Of a stretch of DNA of 64,000 bases, positions 8,972 through 18,953 are shown in pieces. Position 1 is the stretch's first letter, and each line of letters starts with the position of its first letter. Both the position numbers and the translations under genes were made by a program. Where the stretch lies: the NCBI GenBank assembly GCA_010909725.1, contig JAACMV010000023.1:186001-250000 (forward strand), written 5' to 3'. The DNA is from Picochlorum sp. 'celeri'. Lineage: Eukaryota; Chlorophyta; Trebouxiophyceae. Below the pieces are notes generated by a model. The model saw only the letters and a program-made list of their open reading frames with translations, made no database searches and was not told where the DNA came from.

Positions 8972-10699
8972 TCATGATACAAACGTTGATGAAGACGCAC
9001 AAGTACCACCAGAAGATGCGGATATGAGTGCATCGAGATTTTGGAGCACATGGCTGGGGCCATGTGGTGGGATGTTGTAGGCTTGAAGGAGCTGGATGAC
9101 GTCCTTGTTCAGAAGGAATACGGCAATGGCGAATCGGGGTCTATCTTTGTTTGATAGACAGAATAAGGGAAACTCTGATATGGTGTCTGCGTCTGGGTAC
9201 TGCCCTGCTGGTCTGTATGTGTCAATGATGGTGCTGTGTGAGCCTTTGAATACGATTGGATAGCGAAGAGGTACATCCAGGTATTCGCTCATTTTTGCCA
9301 CCATGTGCGCTGCATAGCCGAGAGCGATACTCGACTCTCTATCTATAGCGGCATCCCATTGATACCCTTCTGCATCAAATGCATGCTTCCATGATGCTGG
9401 ATCGAGCCGCTGTCCTCTGACAGTGTAGATGGCACTGGTGTGGGGTCGACCAATCATGGATTCTCCATCTGATGCACCAGACCATGTGATGTCCATCCGA
9501 GCTTCCAGTTGAGTTTGAGAACTAGTTGTTTGCCTTCTCATATGCGATGCGTTGGTAGGAGTTGATGATGCACGTATGTCATACACGCGTCCCAAATCTT
9601 TGAGTATGACGCGTCGACGGGCATCTAATTGTGTGCTGATACCATCAATTCTGCCCTGGCCTTGTACTCCTTCCAACGCCTGTTTACTATGACATACTTT
9701 ACTTGATGCTTGTACAAGAGCTTGTAACGTATGTATAAGAGCCTGTGATTTGATTTTGGATTCCTCCTGCATGTCATGGAGTTTCTTGAGATGCTTTTCC
9801 TTGGCATCTTCAAGTCTCTCGTGAGCGGACTGTAACTCTCGTATGCGATTTTTCAATGACGCGATGCGTTTTTGCTTCTCCAAGACATGCTGATATTCTT
9901 TCTGTTTTCGTCGACACATGCGTTCCACGTGCTTTGATTCGTCACATGCCGCCTGCCATGCATGCTGCAGTGCATGCGTCTTTTGGATGGCCACGCGGAT
10001 ATCTGTTGGGGTAGTCGTCTGACGTCCTGCAGGTTGATGTTCTACAAAAGTAAATCTCTCCGTCACTGTCGCTGCGACATCACCAAAACATGTCATTTCG
10101 AGCTTTTCCAGGAGAGATGTACTCGTCGCATCATCATGCTGTGGTTGATTCTCTGCAAGAGTTTTTTGATTGACGCCTTTATTGACTTTGCTCTCCACCA
10201 AGGGAATGACTTCACCATCATTCATCTCTATTGATACATGTAAATTAGGTACCCTATCATGCTCTGAGATGCGATGCACACGACAATCTCGAGATTGACC
10301 ATTAAAGTCTATATGCCATCCATCCACACAGTCTGCCGAGTGAACCACCATCAGATCATCATCATCATCATCATTGTCGCCATCCGATGAAAAAGTCATA
10401 TCAAATACCCGAGAGTACTCTAAATCGACATCAGCGGCATCCCGCATCGGATACACATGGATCCTACCCTGCCGGGCAGACCGCAGACTGGGCATCCCAA
10501 CTGGAAACAATGCTGCTCGTGGCAACGGTTGCCACTCATTCTTTTGACCAAGCAGAAGATCACTCCGATAGAGTATACTCCATTGATCACCATGCTCAGC
10601 ACTGCTGCGAACGGAGATGGTGAAGAAGAGATTCTCTTCAGAAACTCCAATACCAGGTCTCTCACAACCAACCCCAACAATATCGCTCAGGAAATACAT
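8972..10699 (-). CDS. VPS38: UVRAG/VPS38-like subunit of PI3-kinase complex II
   Basis: Single exon, 575 aa. The N-terminal part is beta-like, possibly a C2 domain. A long coiled coil follows (about 240-360). The C-terminus contains ALGYAAHMVAKMSEYLDVPL then RYPIVFKGSHSTI and EFPLFCLSNKDRPRFAIAVFLLNKD in separate blocks. That is the BARA-like C-terminal module conserved in UVRAG and plant VPS38. The protein would act with VPS34, VPS15 and Beclin1/ATG6 to make PI3P on endosomes. ATG14 is the alternative family member, but the LLNKD(I)-QLL ending is typical of UVRAG. The endosomal retromer gene VPS35 lies 6 kb away; no functional link is implied by distance. Confidence 0.85.
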   Translation of the reverse strand: MYFLSDIVGVGCERPGIGVSEENLFFTISVRSSAEHGDQWSILYRSDLLLGQKNEWQPLPRAALFPVGMPSLRSARQGRIHVYPMRDAADVDLEYSRVFDMTFSSDGDNDDDDDDLMVVHSADCVDGWHIDFNGQSRDCRVHRISEHDRVPNLHVSIEMNDGEVIPLVESKVNKGVNQKTLAENQPQHDDATSTSLLEKLEMTCFGDVAATVTERFTFVEHQPAGRQTTTPTDIRVAIQKTHALQHAWQAACDESKHVERMCRRKQKEYQHVLEKQKRIASLKNRIRELQSAHERLEDAKEKHLKKLHDMQEESKIKSQALIHTLQALVQASSKVCHSKQALEGVQGQGRIDGISTQLDARRRVILKDLGRVYDIRASSTPTNASHMRRQTTSSQTQLEARMDITWSGASDGESMIGRPHTSAIYTVRGQRLDPASWKHAFDAEGYQWDAAIDRESSIALGYAAHMVAKMSEYLDVPLRYPIVFKGSHSTIIDTYRPAGQYPDADTISEFPLFCLSNKDRPRFAIAVFLLNKDVIQLLQAYNIPPHGPSHVLQNLDALISASSGGTCASSSTFVS

Positions 10700-11122
10700 T
10701 CATCCAGCATTGACAATAGTGTTCATGGAATATTAGTATTATTACTATGCATACATCATGCAATAAGATGGAGAAAGGACTGAAACACACAAATCTGTTT
10801 TGAATTCATAAACTCGATCGAGTTTAGAGGTATCGCTGGTGAACAATAAGGCCCAGTTTGACTTTTATGAGAACACTTGGTAGCTCTTATTGCTATAGAA
10901 AAATCATTTTATGTCTTTTCGTTACCCTGGAGTGCGTTGTCTAGGGTAAACCCTCGATGGAAGAAAGAACACTCTAAATGTTCTATTGACGGAGAGAGAG
11001 CACCTGTGCCGCTGATTTTGTTCTTGGCTGTGGATGCAATCAAACAGGATCATCAATTCATACTCAAATTTAGAGAAAATAAGCTTGGTGGGTATCATCG
11101 CAGTCATCGATACAAGCAAAGC
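10700..11122. other. Intergenic, divergent promoters of VPS38 and MTAN
   Basis: AT-rich 423 bp. Open sequence continues upstream of the MTAN ATG in the same frame but has no ATG and no family similarity, so it is read as 5' UTR and promoter. Confidence 0.5.
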
Positions 11123-12049
11123 ATGGCACATCTTGCAGAAGAAGAAGAAGTTCCTCACTCTCTTGAATCGGATATTCTTGTGACTGAAGAGCCTGATGTG
11201 TCTATTAAAGATATCGTTGAGGAATGTACAGATCGAGAGATCAAGACTGTGGTCATCCTCGTTGGTATGCTGTGTTTGCTTCTTGTCTACTCCTCAGGGT
11301 GTGATTTGACTGACTACATGTTCTTCCATATGCCTTTGACTGCAGCAATGGAAGCTGAAGCGCTGCCCATGGTGAAGAGTTTAAATCTTGTGAAGGATGA
11401 TCCTCCTGTGATTGCGCCTCCGGCGCCATGCATCTCCTATTCAGGGTCCGATTGGGGGATGAAGGTCCATCTTGTCTGTTTTGGAAAATGCAAGGATACT
11501 GGCATGGATACTGTCGGCACAGCGCCAGCATCGTTGTTTACATATTTAGCTATTCAGGCATTTTCTCCTGATATTGTTGTTTCTGCTGGGACTGCCGGGG
11601 GATTTAAGAGCAAAGGGGCGAGTATTGCAGATATTTTTGTGGCCACAGCGACAGTCAATCACGACAGGAGAATACCAATTCCTGGTTTTCAAGAGTATGG
11701 TGTTGGTAAACGGTTGACACTGTCTGCACCTGCTATGAGAAGGGAATTGGGTTTGAAGGCTGGTGTGGTGTCGTCAGGAAACTCTCTGGATTATACACAG
11801 GAGGACATGGCACTGATGGAGCAGCATGAGGCGGCAGTGAAGGAGATGGAAGCGGCAGCTGTTGCATGGTCTGCATCCTTTTTCAAATGCCCTTTGATTT
11901 GTTTGAAAAGTATTACGGATATTGTGGATGGCGATAAGCCGGCGCAAGATGAGTTTTTGGAGAATCTTCACAAGTCAGCAGATGCATTACAGGCAATTAT
12001 TCCAAAGGCACTTCAATTCATGGCAGGGAAAAAATTGAGTGAATTGTAA
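11123..12049 (+). CDS. MTAN: 5'-methylthioadenosine (SAH) nucleosidase, plant type
   Basis: Cleaves 5'-methylthioadenosine to adenine and methylthioribose in the Yang (methionine salvage) cycle. Exons are 11123-11264 and 11346-12049, giving 281 aa. The intron 11265-11345 (GTATGC...CTGCAG) is 81 nt with no stop, so it can be missed; removing it restores the family start TVVILV-AMEAEALP. Other family blocks: SAGTAGGF, HDRRIPIP, SSGNSLD, VKEMEAAAVAW with the catalytic-site Glu/Met region, and KSITDIVDGDKP. Plant enzymes share the last motif closely. The start was set at the ATG before AHLAEEEE because the upstream sequence has no ATG. The 3' end is 7 bp from the stop of the convergent stress-protein gene. 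Confidence 0.93.
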   Translation: MAHLAEEEEVPHSLESDILVTEEPDVSIKDIVEECTDREIKTVVILVGMLCLLLVYSSGCDLTDYMFFHMPLTAAMEAEALPMVKSLNLVKDDPPVIAPPAPCISYSGSDWGMKVHLVCFGKCKDTGMDTVGTAPASLFTYLAIQAFSPDIVVSAGTAGGFKSKGASIADIFVATATVNHDRRIPIPGFQEYGVGKRLTLSAPAMRRELGLKAGVVSSGNSLDYTQEDMALMEQHEAAVKEMEAAAVAWSASFFKCPLICLKSITDIVDGDKPAQDEFLENLHKSADALQAIIPKALQFMAGKKLSEL

Positions 12050-12056
12050 CATAGAT

Positions 12057-13601
12057 TCAATGTATGACAACGACAGGTATTGTTGCGTTGTGGTCGACAA
12101 AATTGGCGACACTGCCGAGCAGCATCTCAGGGAATCCTCCACGAGAGTGTGATCCTAGACAGATGAGTTGAGCATTCCAGTCATCAGCACGCTCCAAAAT
12201 TGCCTCTCCAATGCCCTGGCTACTTCCATCTGATAACTCGAGGACAATCTCGGATCTAAAATCAATTCCTGCGTTTCGTAAAGGTTTTGCAAACCGCTCC
12301 TCAATGACTCTGTTGAATGATTCTTTATAATCATTTGTGATTGAACTTGAAAGCATAAAGCTTGTAGGAGACACGCCCATGGCTGGTGTCATGTATACTT
12401 GCAAGAGTGATGGAATCGAAGGGATCATATGTAAAAGTACGATAAGATCCCCTTTTCTATATACCGTGTTTGATACCCATGATACTGCTGCTGAACTGGC
12501 ATCAGTGTCATCAACAGGCACCATGATGATTCTGTGATTGTCTCTGCTCTCCTCCAACCCCTTTCCCATTGATTCGTCATCATATAATAAGCCTGGAATC
12601 TCACAAATCGTCTGGCCGATTAGATTGGTATCGTCAGCGTCACTGAAATCGTCTGATGTGACCACACCAGGCGTGTCTTGAACCTCATCATGCTCTGGGA
12701 GAGAAATGTTTGCATACATTTGACCAGCAGCGGCGGAGATTGTCTTCGAGTCGCCATAATCACGCTTATCTGTGATACTTTCATATGCATGTGTCGCAAC
12801 GTCAAGCCATTTCGTTATCTGTTCCTCGAGTTTTCTTGTAACTTGAGCAATCCTGTTTCCCTGCGTTCGCGCTTTTGAATCATGAAAGACGACAACTGGC
12901 ACATGTGCATGCCTCGCAGAATCAGCAGCAACAGATCCCGTAAGAGCCTCAGCCAAACCACCTCTGCTATGAGATGCGATGACCATACCATCCACGCCAT
13001 ATCGCTCAGCTGTCTCTGAGAGAAGCGTTGCAATCTCATGTTTCATACTCATCCCAGCAGTTGTCAGCTCTTTGTGATTCAATACAAGATACGACACGTC
13101 TGAATTATCTCCAAATACCTCATCCACAAACTGTCTCACAGTTTCATTCATCTGCTCTTCAATTCTATCCTGCATCTCCATCATTCGTGCCACATTAATG
13201 CTTGCCAAGCGACCATCTGGCAATGTATAGACAGCCTCCATTGGAAAGGGAATAACACAATGGACAAGGATGATTTCATCCCCAGGCTGGTACATGTTTT
13301 CCATAACCCACAAACACATTTCTTTGGACCCTGTGGACAGGTCGACTGCGACCAAAAATCGATGTTTCGAACGGTTTCGTGAAACGGAAGCTCCTGCCAC
13401 GTGTGCCACGTGTGCAGGCAAAGCGCTTGGCCTGACTGTCGACATGGGTCCCGATGCACGACTATTGAAATGATGAGTCACAGAAATCCTTTGGAATAGG
13501 ATACAGCGTGTATTCAATATCCCACTGCTCTTATTCCAAACGATGCCGTTTGGACATTGCTTTGAGCAACTGCGTTGCATGATCGCGACCATCTCTATCA
13601 C
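12057..13601 (-). CDS. Tandem universal stress protein (two USP domains)
   Basis: Two Rossmann-like USP domains in one chain. The first begins at KHRFLVAVDLSTGS and ends at VPVVVFHDS. The second begins at HRIIMVPVDDTDAS and ends at IPVVVIH at the very C-terminus. Each keeps the nucleotide-binding loop SHSRGG followed, at normal spacing, by GS (ALTGSVA and MLLGSVA). This suggests ATP-binding USPs. An acidic linker of about 90 residues separates the domains. Start is uncertain: the first ATG (13601) adds about 52 basic residues that could be an organelle presequence, while the ATG at 13445 (MSTVRPS) begins closer to the domain. Single exon. Likely role: stress response; ligand not established. 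Confidence 0.87.
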   Translation of the reverse strand: MIEMVAIMQRSCSKQCPNGIVWNKSSGILNTRCILFQRISVTHHFNSRASGPMSTVRPSALPAHVAHVAGASVSRNRSKHRFLVAVDLSTGSKEMCLWVMENMYQPGDEIILVHCVIPFPMEAVYTLPDGRLASINVARMMEMQDRIEEQMNETVRQFVDEVFGDNSDVSYLVLNHKELTTAGMSMKHEIATLLSETAERYGVDGMVIASHSRGGLAEALTGSVAADSARHAHVPVVVFHDSKARTQGNRIAQVTRKLEEQITKWLDVATHAYESITDKRDYGDSKTISAAAGQMYANISLPEHDEVQDTPGVVTSDDFSDADDTNLIGQTICEIPGLLYDDESMGKGLEESRDNHRIIMVPVDDTDASSAAVSWVSNTVYRKGDLIVLLHMIPSIPSLLQVYMTPAMGVSPTSFMLSSSITNDYKESFNRVIEERFAKPLRNAGIDFRSEIVLELSDGSSQGIGEAILERADDWNAQLICLGSHSRGGFPEMLLGSVANFVDHNATIPVVVIH

Positions 13602-13832
13602 TCACTACCCATTAAATGAATATTTTTATATGTCAATTGAAATTTCGGTTTAGGTTGAATGGCAATCGACGCTGTATGATGTCGTACATGATTCGTGACT
13701 TGAACAAACGCGCTCAACGTGGCGCCTGTTCAAACCAAAGATCAAAAAAGAGCCACACAACAACCTACCGGTAATTTAAAACATATTTTGATATTTCATA
13801 GATGTATTTGAATGAATATGGGATACTAATAG

Positions 13833-14906
13833 ATGGGTAGCAAGTCAGCAGAGTTTTATAATCTCTTCTCTGAATGGTCAGAGTCTCAGCTGTTGGAGTA
13901 TTTGAGAGAGCATGGGCAACGCATCAATCCAGGGACACCTCTGGAACTTTTAAAGTCATTATGCGCAGATATTGCCGAGGAAACGGCCAAACAGAGTCGT
14001 CAGCCTGTGCCTAGGGCAATGCCACCTGCTGGTGGGGCAAAGAAGAAGGCATTTGTGTGTGGGATCAATTACATTGGGACTCGATCGCAGTTGAATGGAT
14101 GTATAAATGATGCACGATGTATGCACTATTTGTTACGTCATCGACTGGGCTTTATGGACGAACATATTTTGTTCATGAGTGATGACCATCCTGATCCTGC
14201 TAGGAGGCCAACACGTGCCAATATACTTCAGGGGCTGACATGGTTGGTGACAGGGCTGCGCCCTGGAGATTCTTTAGTATTCCATTACTCGGGGCACGGG
14301 TCGCAGGAGCGAGATCACACAGGGCAAGAGGCAGATGGAATGAATGAGACATTAGTACCCTTGGATCATCAGTATGCTGGTCAAATTTCTGATGACTTGA
14401 TAAATCAGATAATAGTGCGGCCTTTACCGCAAGGTGTCAAGTTGCATGCCATTATAGATTCGTGCCATTCGGGATCCATGCTGGATCTTCCATTCATAGC
14501 TCCATGCAACAATGGCATGCTTCACTGGATTGCGCAATACCCGCATCCAGGAATTGCAGCATCCAAAGGGACATCTGGAGGTTTTGCGGTTCAATTTAGT
14601 GCAAGTGCCGATCATGAATACGCCGCAGATACCAGGAATTTATCAGGAGGTGTTGCCACTGGCGCTGCCACATTTTCCTTCATACAGGCTATTGAAAGAC
14701 GGGGTTTAAACATCACATACGGACAGTTGGTCACTGAGATGTATCAAACGCTCATGTATGCTGGTTTAGGACAAAATGTGGGAGGATATGGACAAATGAA
14801 CGGAATCTTTGGCTCCCTGATGAGCCAGTCGTCTCGATTACGAGGTCAGACACCCAGTATATCAGCAAATTATGCGTTTGATTTCAATGCACCTTTTAAA
14901 GTGTAA
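13833..14906 (+). CDS. Type I-like metacaspase
   Basis: Cysteine protease of clan CD, family C14, 357 aa. The catalytic His is His155 in HYSGHGSQ and the nucleophile is Cys211 in IIDSCHSGS. The Ca-dependent Arg/Lys-specific fold is supported by KKAFVCGINY, LNGCINDARCM and DGMNETLVPLD. The N-terminal 65 residues form a short, mostly helical prodomain without a zinc finger. There is no long linker between p20 and p10 regions, so it is type I rather than type II. Single exon. Metacaspases act in stress, protein turnover and cell death in algae; which of these applies here is unknown. Its TAA stop lies 6 bp from the stop of the convergent TAF12 gene. Confidence 0.94.
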   Translation: MGSKSAEFYNLFSEWSESQLLEYLREHGQRINPGTPLELLKSLCADIAEETAKQSRQPVPRAMPPAGGAKKKAFVCGINYIGTRSQLNGCINDARCMHYLLRHRLGFMDEHILFMSDDHPDPARRPTRANILQGLTWLVTGLRPGDSLVFHYSGHGSQERDHTGQEADGMNETLVPLDHQYAGQISDDLINQIIVRPLPQGVKLHAIIDSCHSGSMLDLPFIAPCNNGMLHWIAQYPHPGIAASKGTSGGFAVQFSASADHEYAADTRNLSGGVATGAATFSFIQAIERRGLNITYGQLVTEMYQTLMYAGLGQNVGGYGQMNGIFGSLMSQSSRLRGQTPSISANYAFDFNAPFKV

Positions 14907-14912
14907 ATAATA

Positions 14913-16229
14913 TTAGTTATCCTGCTGATCAGTTGTCTTCTGCTCCTTTGCTGCGCGTGGGTACATGGCCTTGCCCTGTGAAAAGTTTTCCTTCCTAGCT
15001 GCAGCTGCTTTGATTCTATGGGTGCTTTTCGGAGTCACATATCTATACTTATCCACATCTCCACCCACTGGAACGATCAAATTGAAAGCTGACTTGTAAA
15101 ACAGTCCTATATCCTTTGCTCTAATTTCACTACTATGTTTTGGTCTGCGCCGTGCCATTGCCACAGCAAAGGACACAGAGTCCTCCACAAAGTGCTGTGC
15201 CAACAACTCAAACGCAAGGTCGGCTTCTTTCGACATTTCAAAGCCCGAGCCGCAACTTCGCTGCAACAGATGCTGTGCTCTCTTAGACGGTAAGAATCTC
15301 TTCTCATCATCATTGCTGGGCACAGTAATGGTGGGAAACTGCTCCCGAAGGGTATGCTGTGCATCAGATATTCTCTTCTTGACTTTGTCCTCTAGCGAAC
15401 TCTTCTTTGTCACCACTGCACTTTTTAATTTTGTAGCGGCAATCTGTTCTTTGGAAGGACCAGAACTCGTTGGCTTACTTGCCTTGGACTGCTGTCGAAT
15501 CATATTTGCCCACTGTATGTACGCTCTCAATATTTCTGGCTTATGTTTATCATAATCCGTGACAAATTTTGCCCACATATCCGGGCAAAACTTGAAAAAA
15601 GGAAAAAACAGCGTATCAATGCTTTGCTTCTCATTCAACCGCACTGGATTTGGAAGTTTCACATGAGTCGTTGGGAGCGGGGGAATCTCCTTCATCATCG
15701 GCGCATCAGAAGATCGTGCACTCTGAGCTTCTGTGGACGATGATACATGCCCCCCTGGGGTGGCAGTTGATGCCGTGAGGGTTCCTCCAGACGGCATGGC
15801 ACCTTGTACACCTGCGGGCGCATGGCCTCCCATAACTGCTTGCTGCATGACACCTGGCTGCATAACCCCTCCTTGTTGCATGACTCCTTGCTGCATGACC
15901 CCTTGCTGCATGATTCCTTGCTGTATAGCTGCTGGGTTCCCATACGCATTCGGATTCATAGGCATACCGCTCTGAATAGGCAACACAACATGTCCTTGTG
16001 GACGGGGCTGCTGTTGTCCCATCCCCATGCCCAACCCAGTCCCATTATCCACGCCGTAACCATGCATTTGCATCCTATTATTAGAGTTGCCATTGTTATT
16101 ATTCATATTGCTATTGTGGGGAAAGTTTCCTGCGAGCAAATCAAATGTCCAATCGTCACAACACACGCGACACGCAGCCAACACACCCCTCTTCTTTCCC
16201 TCAGACTCCTCACACGTACCTTGATTCAT
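14913..16229 (-). CDS. TAF12: TAF12, TFIID/SAGA histone-fold subunit
   Basis: 438 aa. The C-terminal third is a histone fold: LLQRSCGSGFEMSKEADLAF, LLAQHFVEDSVSFAVAMARRR, EIRAKDIGLFYKSAFNLIVP in separate helices. A short basic tail with HRIKAAAARK follows. This is the TAF12 pattern (normally ending WN-W-PGF-), and it pairs with TAF4 in TFIID or ADA1 in SAGA. The N-terminal half is low in complexity, with Asn- and Met/Gln/Gly-rich stretches including repeats of MQQGV encoded near 15840-15925. A middle segment (about 200-240) resembles a small helical module. Single exon. The identity rests on the histone fold and downstream motif. Confidence 0.78.
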   Translation of the reverse strand: MNQGTCEESEGKKRGVLAACRVCCDDWTFDLLAGNFPHNSNMNNNNGNSNNRMQMHGYGVDNGTGLGMGMGQQQPRPQGHVVLPIQSGMPMNPNAYGNPAAIQQGIMQQGVMQQGVMQQGGVMQPGVMQQAVMGGHAPAGVQGAMPSGGTLTASTATPGGHVSSSTEAQSARSSDAPMMKEIPPLPTTHVKLPNPVRLNEKQSIDTLFFPFFKFCPDMWAKFVTDYDKHKPEILRAYIQWANMIRQQSKASKPTSSGPSKEQIAATKLKSAVVTKKSSLEDKVKKRISDAQHTLREQFPTITVPSNDDEKRFLPSKRAQHLLQRSCGSGFEMSKEADLAFELLAQHFVEDSVSFAVAMARRRPKHSSEIRAKDIGLFYKSAFNLIVPVGGDVDKYRYVTPKSTHRIKAAAARKENFSQGKAMYPRAAKEQKTTDQQDN

Positions 16230-16616
16230 ATCTTCTATTACATGGACGACTGACCCGCGTCAGCAGCCTCGTTGGATGTCCAGACTTGCCCGTCTGCTAA
16301 AACGACACTCGTACTCAACGCATGTGCTTACAGAACAGTCTCATTGAATACCTAATGATTTCTATATAATTTCTATGTGTACAGCAGGCGTGTGACGGTG
16401 AGATATCATGATGCTGGAGAAATCCTCGATCCTTGAAATTCCGTATAAAAAACGTTAAATAATTTAAAGCAATGTCCATCATCATTGAGGAATACATGCC
16501 GCACAGCGACCCTTCCAAAGAAAACATATATCGATATTTTTCTAGTGTCCGATACATCGCACAGAGAGGGCCCTGAATATACACACGGGTGGGAGTTCAC
16601 TCGGATCATTGTCTTT
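16230..16616. other. Intergenic, divergent promoters of TAF12 and VPS35
   Basis: 387 bp between two divergent start codons. Open sequence continues upstream of the VPS35 ATG in frame but lacks similarity to VPS35. No other feature is seen. Confidence 0.5.
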
Positions 16617-18953
16617 ATGGCTGCCCACGTTCAGCCTCAGAATGGCCTGGGTGTGGTTCGGGATGATCAAGACTCCTGGTTGAATCAGGCGACAAAGACA
16701 GTCAAGCGAGCTGCGTATTATATGCGTCAGGCGGTAGAAGAGTCCAACTTGGAGGATGCCCTTCGTCACTCTGCCGTGTTGTTGGGGGAGTTACGGACAT
16801 CGCATCTGGGTCCACAGAAATATTTTGAATTGTACATGAGTGTTTTTAATGAGATGCGTGATCTGGAGGGGTTTTTCTTGGCAAAAATCAACGGTTCGGA
16901 GGAATTTGCGAGGGAGTTGTATCACAAGGTACAGCATGCTGGTAATGTCGTACCTCGTCTGTATCTTCTCTGTACTGTCGGGTCGTGTGCCATTCGGTCA
17001 CATGTGTGTGATGCGGAAAGTTTGTTGCGGGATATGGAGGATATGTGTAAAGGTGTGCAGCATCCTATTCGAGGATTGTTTTTGAGGGCATATCTGGTGC
17101 AGCAATGTAGAGGGTTATTGCCGGATGAAGAGGGTGGTTCTGTGAATGATTCGATTCGGTTTTTGTTGGAAAATTTTATAGAGATGAATAAATTGTGGGT
17201 GAGGATGCGGCGACAGGGTGATATGGATGAGAGGGCTGTGAGAGCACGAGAAAAGGAGAGGGAGCAGCTGGCAGATTTGGTTGGGAAGAATCTGACGCAG
17301 TTGTCCCAGTTGGAGAACTTGAGGTTTGATGTGTACAAAGAGATGGTGCTGCCGAGGATATTAGAGCAAGTTGTATCGTGTAAGGATGAGTTGGCGCAGG
17401 GATATCTGATGGAATGCATCACTGCTGCGTTTCCAGATGAGTTTCAGATTGGCACCATTGATCAGCTGTTGGATGCTTTGCCAAAGCTCGAGCCAGGAGT
17501 CGTGCTTGCGTCCGTGCTTGGATCAATGCTGGATAGATTGGCACAGTACACGAAGAATACTCCAGCCGTGGTGCAGAGTTTAGATGATATGCAGGCGTTT
17601 CATAAGATTAGCAATGCTGTGGAGGCATCGACACAAGCTCATGCAGAGCTCTCTGGGGATTCTGTGGCATCCATGTATGGAGGGCTTTTAACGTTTGCTG
17701 AAGTGGTGTATCCTGATCGATTAGAGTATGTAGACAATATCTTAGAAAAGACGGCCAGTGTTTTGGAGGGGAAGAAACCATATGGGAATGGTAGAACAGA
17801 AAAAAAGGTGATGGATTTGCTGAGTATTCCCTTGGAAAAGTACGAGTTGAAGACTGTTCTTGGACTGCGGCATTTCACCACTTTAATAGATGCTCTTGGT
17901 GAGACGAAGAAGAAGGATTTTGCGATGAGAATTGCAACAATGGCATGTCAGAGGGGAGATGTCCTCACAGATGCGGGGTCGTGTGTGGCCCTGTTGAATA
18001 TTGTTGAGAGAATCTTGACAGGTGATGAGGACGATGTTGAAGATGATGCATCTCTTATGGCGAAATTGATGCATTGTTTCAATATAGAGTCGACGTCTGA
18101 CCACATCCGTTTTTTGATGGACGTTTTTGAGCGTGTATCCAAACATGGCACACCAGCAATCAAGCATGTTGGTCCTGCGGTTGTGTTCAGCGCAACACGC
18201 AGCATTCATGCGAGCCATGATCGACAAAGCTCAAGCATGGATGATGTGAAAGAGTGGTATGTATTTCTGGTGCGAGTGTGCAAGGCAGTTGCCAATGCAT
18301 CTGCCCCAGGTATTGCTATTCAGTTATTGCTCAGAGTTGGCGTTGCCAGTCAGGATGAACTCCTTGCGTACGAATGCTTCGAGCATGCCTGTATTCTCTA
18401 TGAAGACTTTATTTTCGACTCAAAAGAATGCAGCACTGCTTTGTACAGCATCATACATGCGTTGTACAAGTGTGGGGCACTGGCAGGAGACTCGCGACGC
18501 ATGCTTGCATTCAAGGCAACGTCATACTGTTCGAAGCTCTTGAGGAGAAAAGATCAATGCCGTGCGATACTCGCATGCTGTCACATATATTGGCAGGAAA
18601 AGGACGAGAATAGTTCTGGTGTGGAAGGTAGCCTTTCGCGGGATGGTGCTTCTGTTTTGAAATTGCTTGAGAGAGCTGAGAGAACTGTTCATGCTCTCAT
18701 GGAACAAAATACCCTCATGGAACGCAGCGCAGAGGAATATGCAGAGCCCGGTTATTTAATGGTAGACATACTTGACAAATATACAATATTCAAAAAGAAG
18801 GGCGTGGAAGAAATTACGGCAGAGTCTATAGACAAGATTATTCGTGAAACTGATGCTGTCATGCAATCAACTCATGTAGTTGAGGCAGGTGATGTCACCT
18901 TGCAAGCGTATTACAAAACATCCCTTGTAGCCTTGAAGAATACCACGTCATGA
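16617..18953 (+). CDS. VPS35: VPS35 retromer subunit
   Basis: Core alpha-solenoid of the retromer cargo complex, 778 aa, single exon. The ATG before AAHVQPQNG was chosen because family similarity starts at about residue 13 (DSWLNQATKTVKRAAYYMRQ). The signature PRLYLL, which contacts VPS26/RAB7, is present in VVPRLYLLCTVGS. HEAT-like helices follow over the whole length, and the size is normal (about 790 in plants). Retromer recycles sorting receptors from endosomes to the Golgi or vacuolar route. The TGA stop overlaps the stop of the antisense nuclease gene in a shared TCATGA palindrome. Confidence 0.96.
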   Translation: MAAHVQPQNGLGVVRDDQDSWLNQATKTVKRAAYYMRQAVEESNLEDALRHSAVLLGELRTSHLGPQKYFELYMSVFNEMRDLEGFFLAKINGSEEFARELYHKVQHAGNVVPRLYLLCTVGSCAIRSHVCDAESLLRDMEDMCKGVQHPIRGLFLRAYLVQQCRGLLPDEEGGSVNDSIRFLLENFIEMNKLWVRMRRQGDMDERAVRAREKEREQLADLVGKNLTQLSQLENLRFDVYKEMVLPRILEQVVSCKDELAQGYLMECITAAFPDEFQIGTIDQLLDALPKLEPGVVLASVLGSMLDRLAQYTKNTPAVVQSLDDMQAFHKISNAVEASTQAHAELSGDSVASMYGGLLTFAEVVYPDRLEYVDNILEKTASVLEGKKPYGNGRTEKKVMDLLSIPLEKYELKTVLGLRHFTTLIDALGETKKKDFAMRIATMACQRGDVLTDAGSCVALLNIVERILTGDEDDVEDDASLMAKLMHCFNIESTSDHIRFLMDVFERVSKHGTPAIKHVGPAVVFSATRSIHASHDRQSSSMDDVKEWYVFLVRVCKAVANASAPGIAIQLLLRVGVASQDELLAYECFEHACILYEDFIFDSKECSTALYSIIHALYKCGALAGDSRRMLAFKATSYCSKLLRRKDQCRAILACCHIYWQEKDENSSGVEGSLSRDGASVLKLLERAERTVHALMEQNTLMERSAEEYAEPGYLMVDILDKYTIFKKKGVEEITAESIDKIIRETDAVMQSTHVVEAGDVTLQAYYKTSLVALKNTTS

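Noticed and set aside
10877..11122. Longer MTAN N-terminus
   Set aside because: The frame is open upstream but begins with a non-ATG codon and has no similarity to the family.
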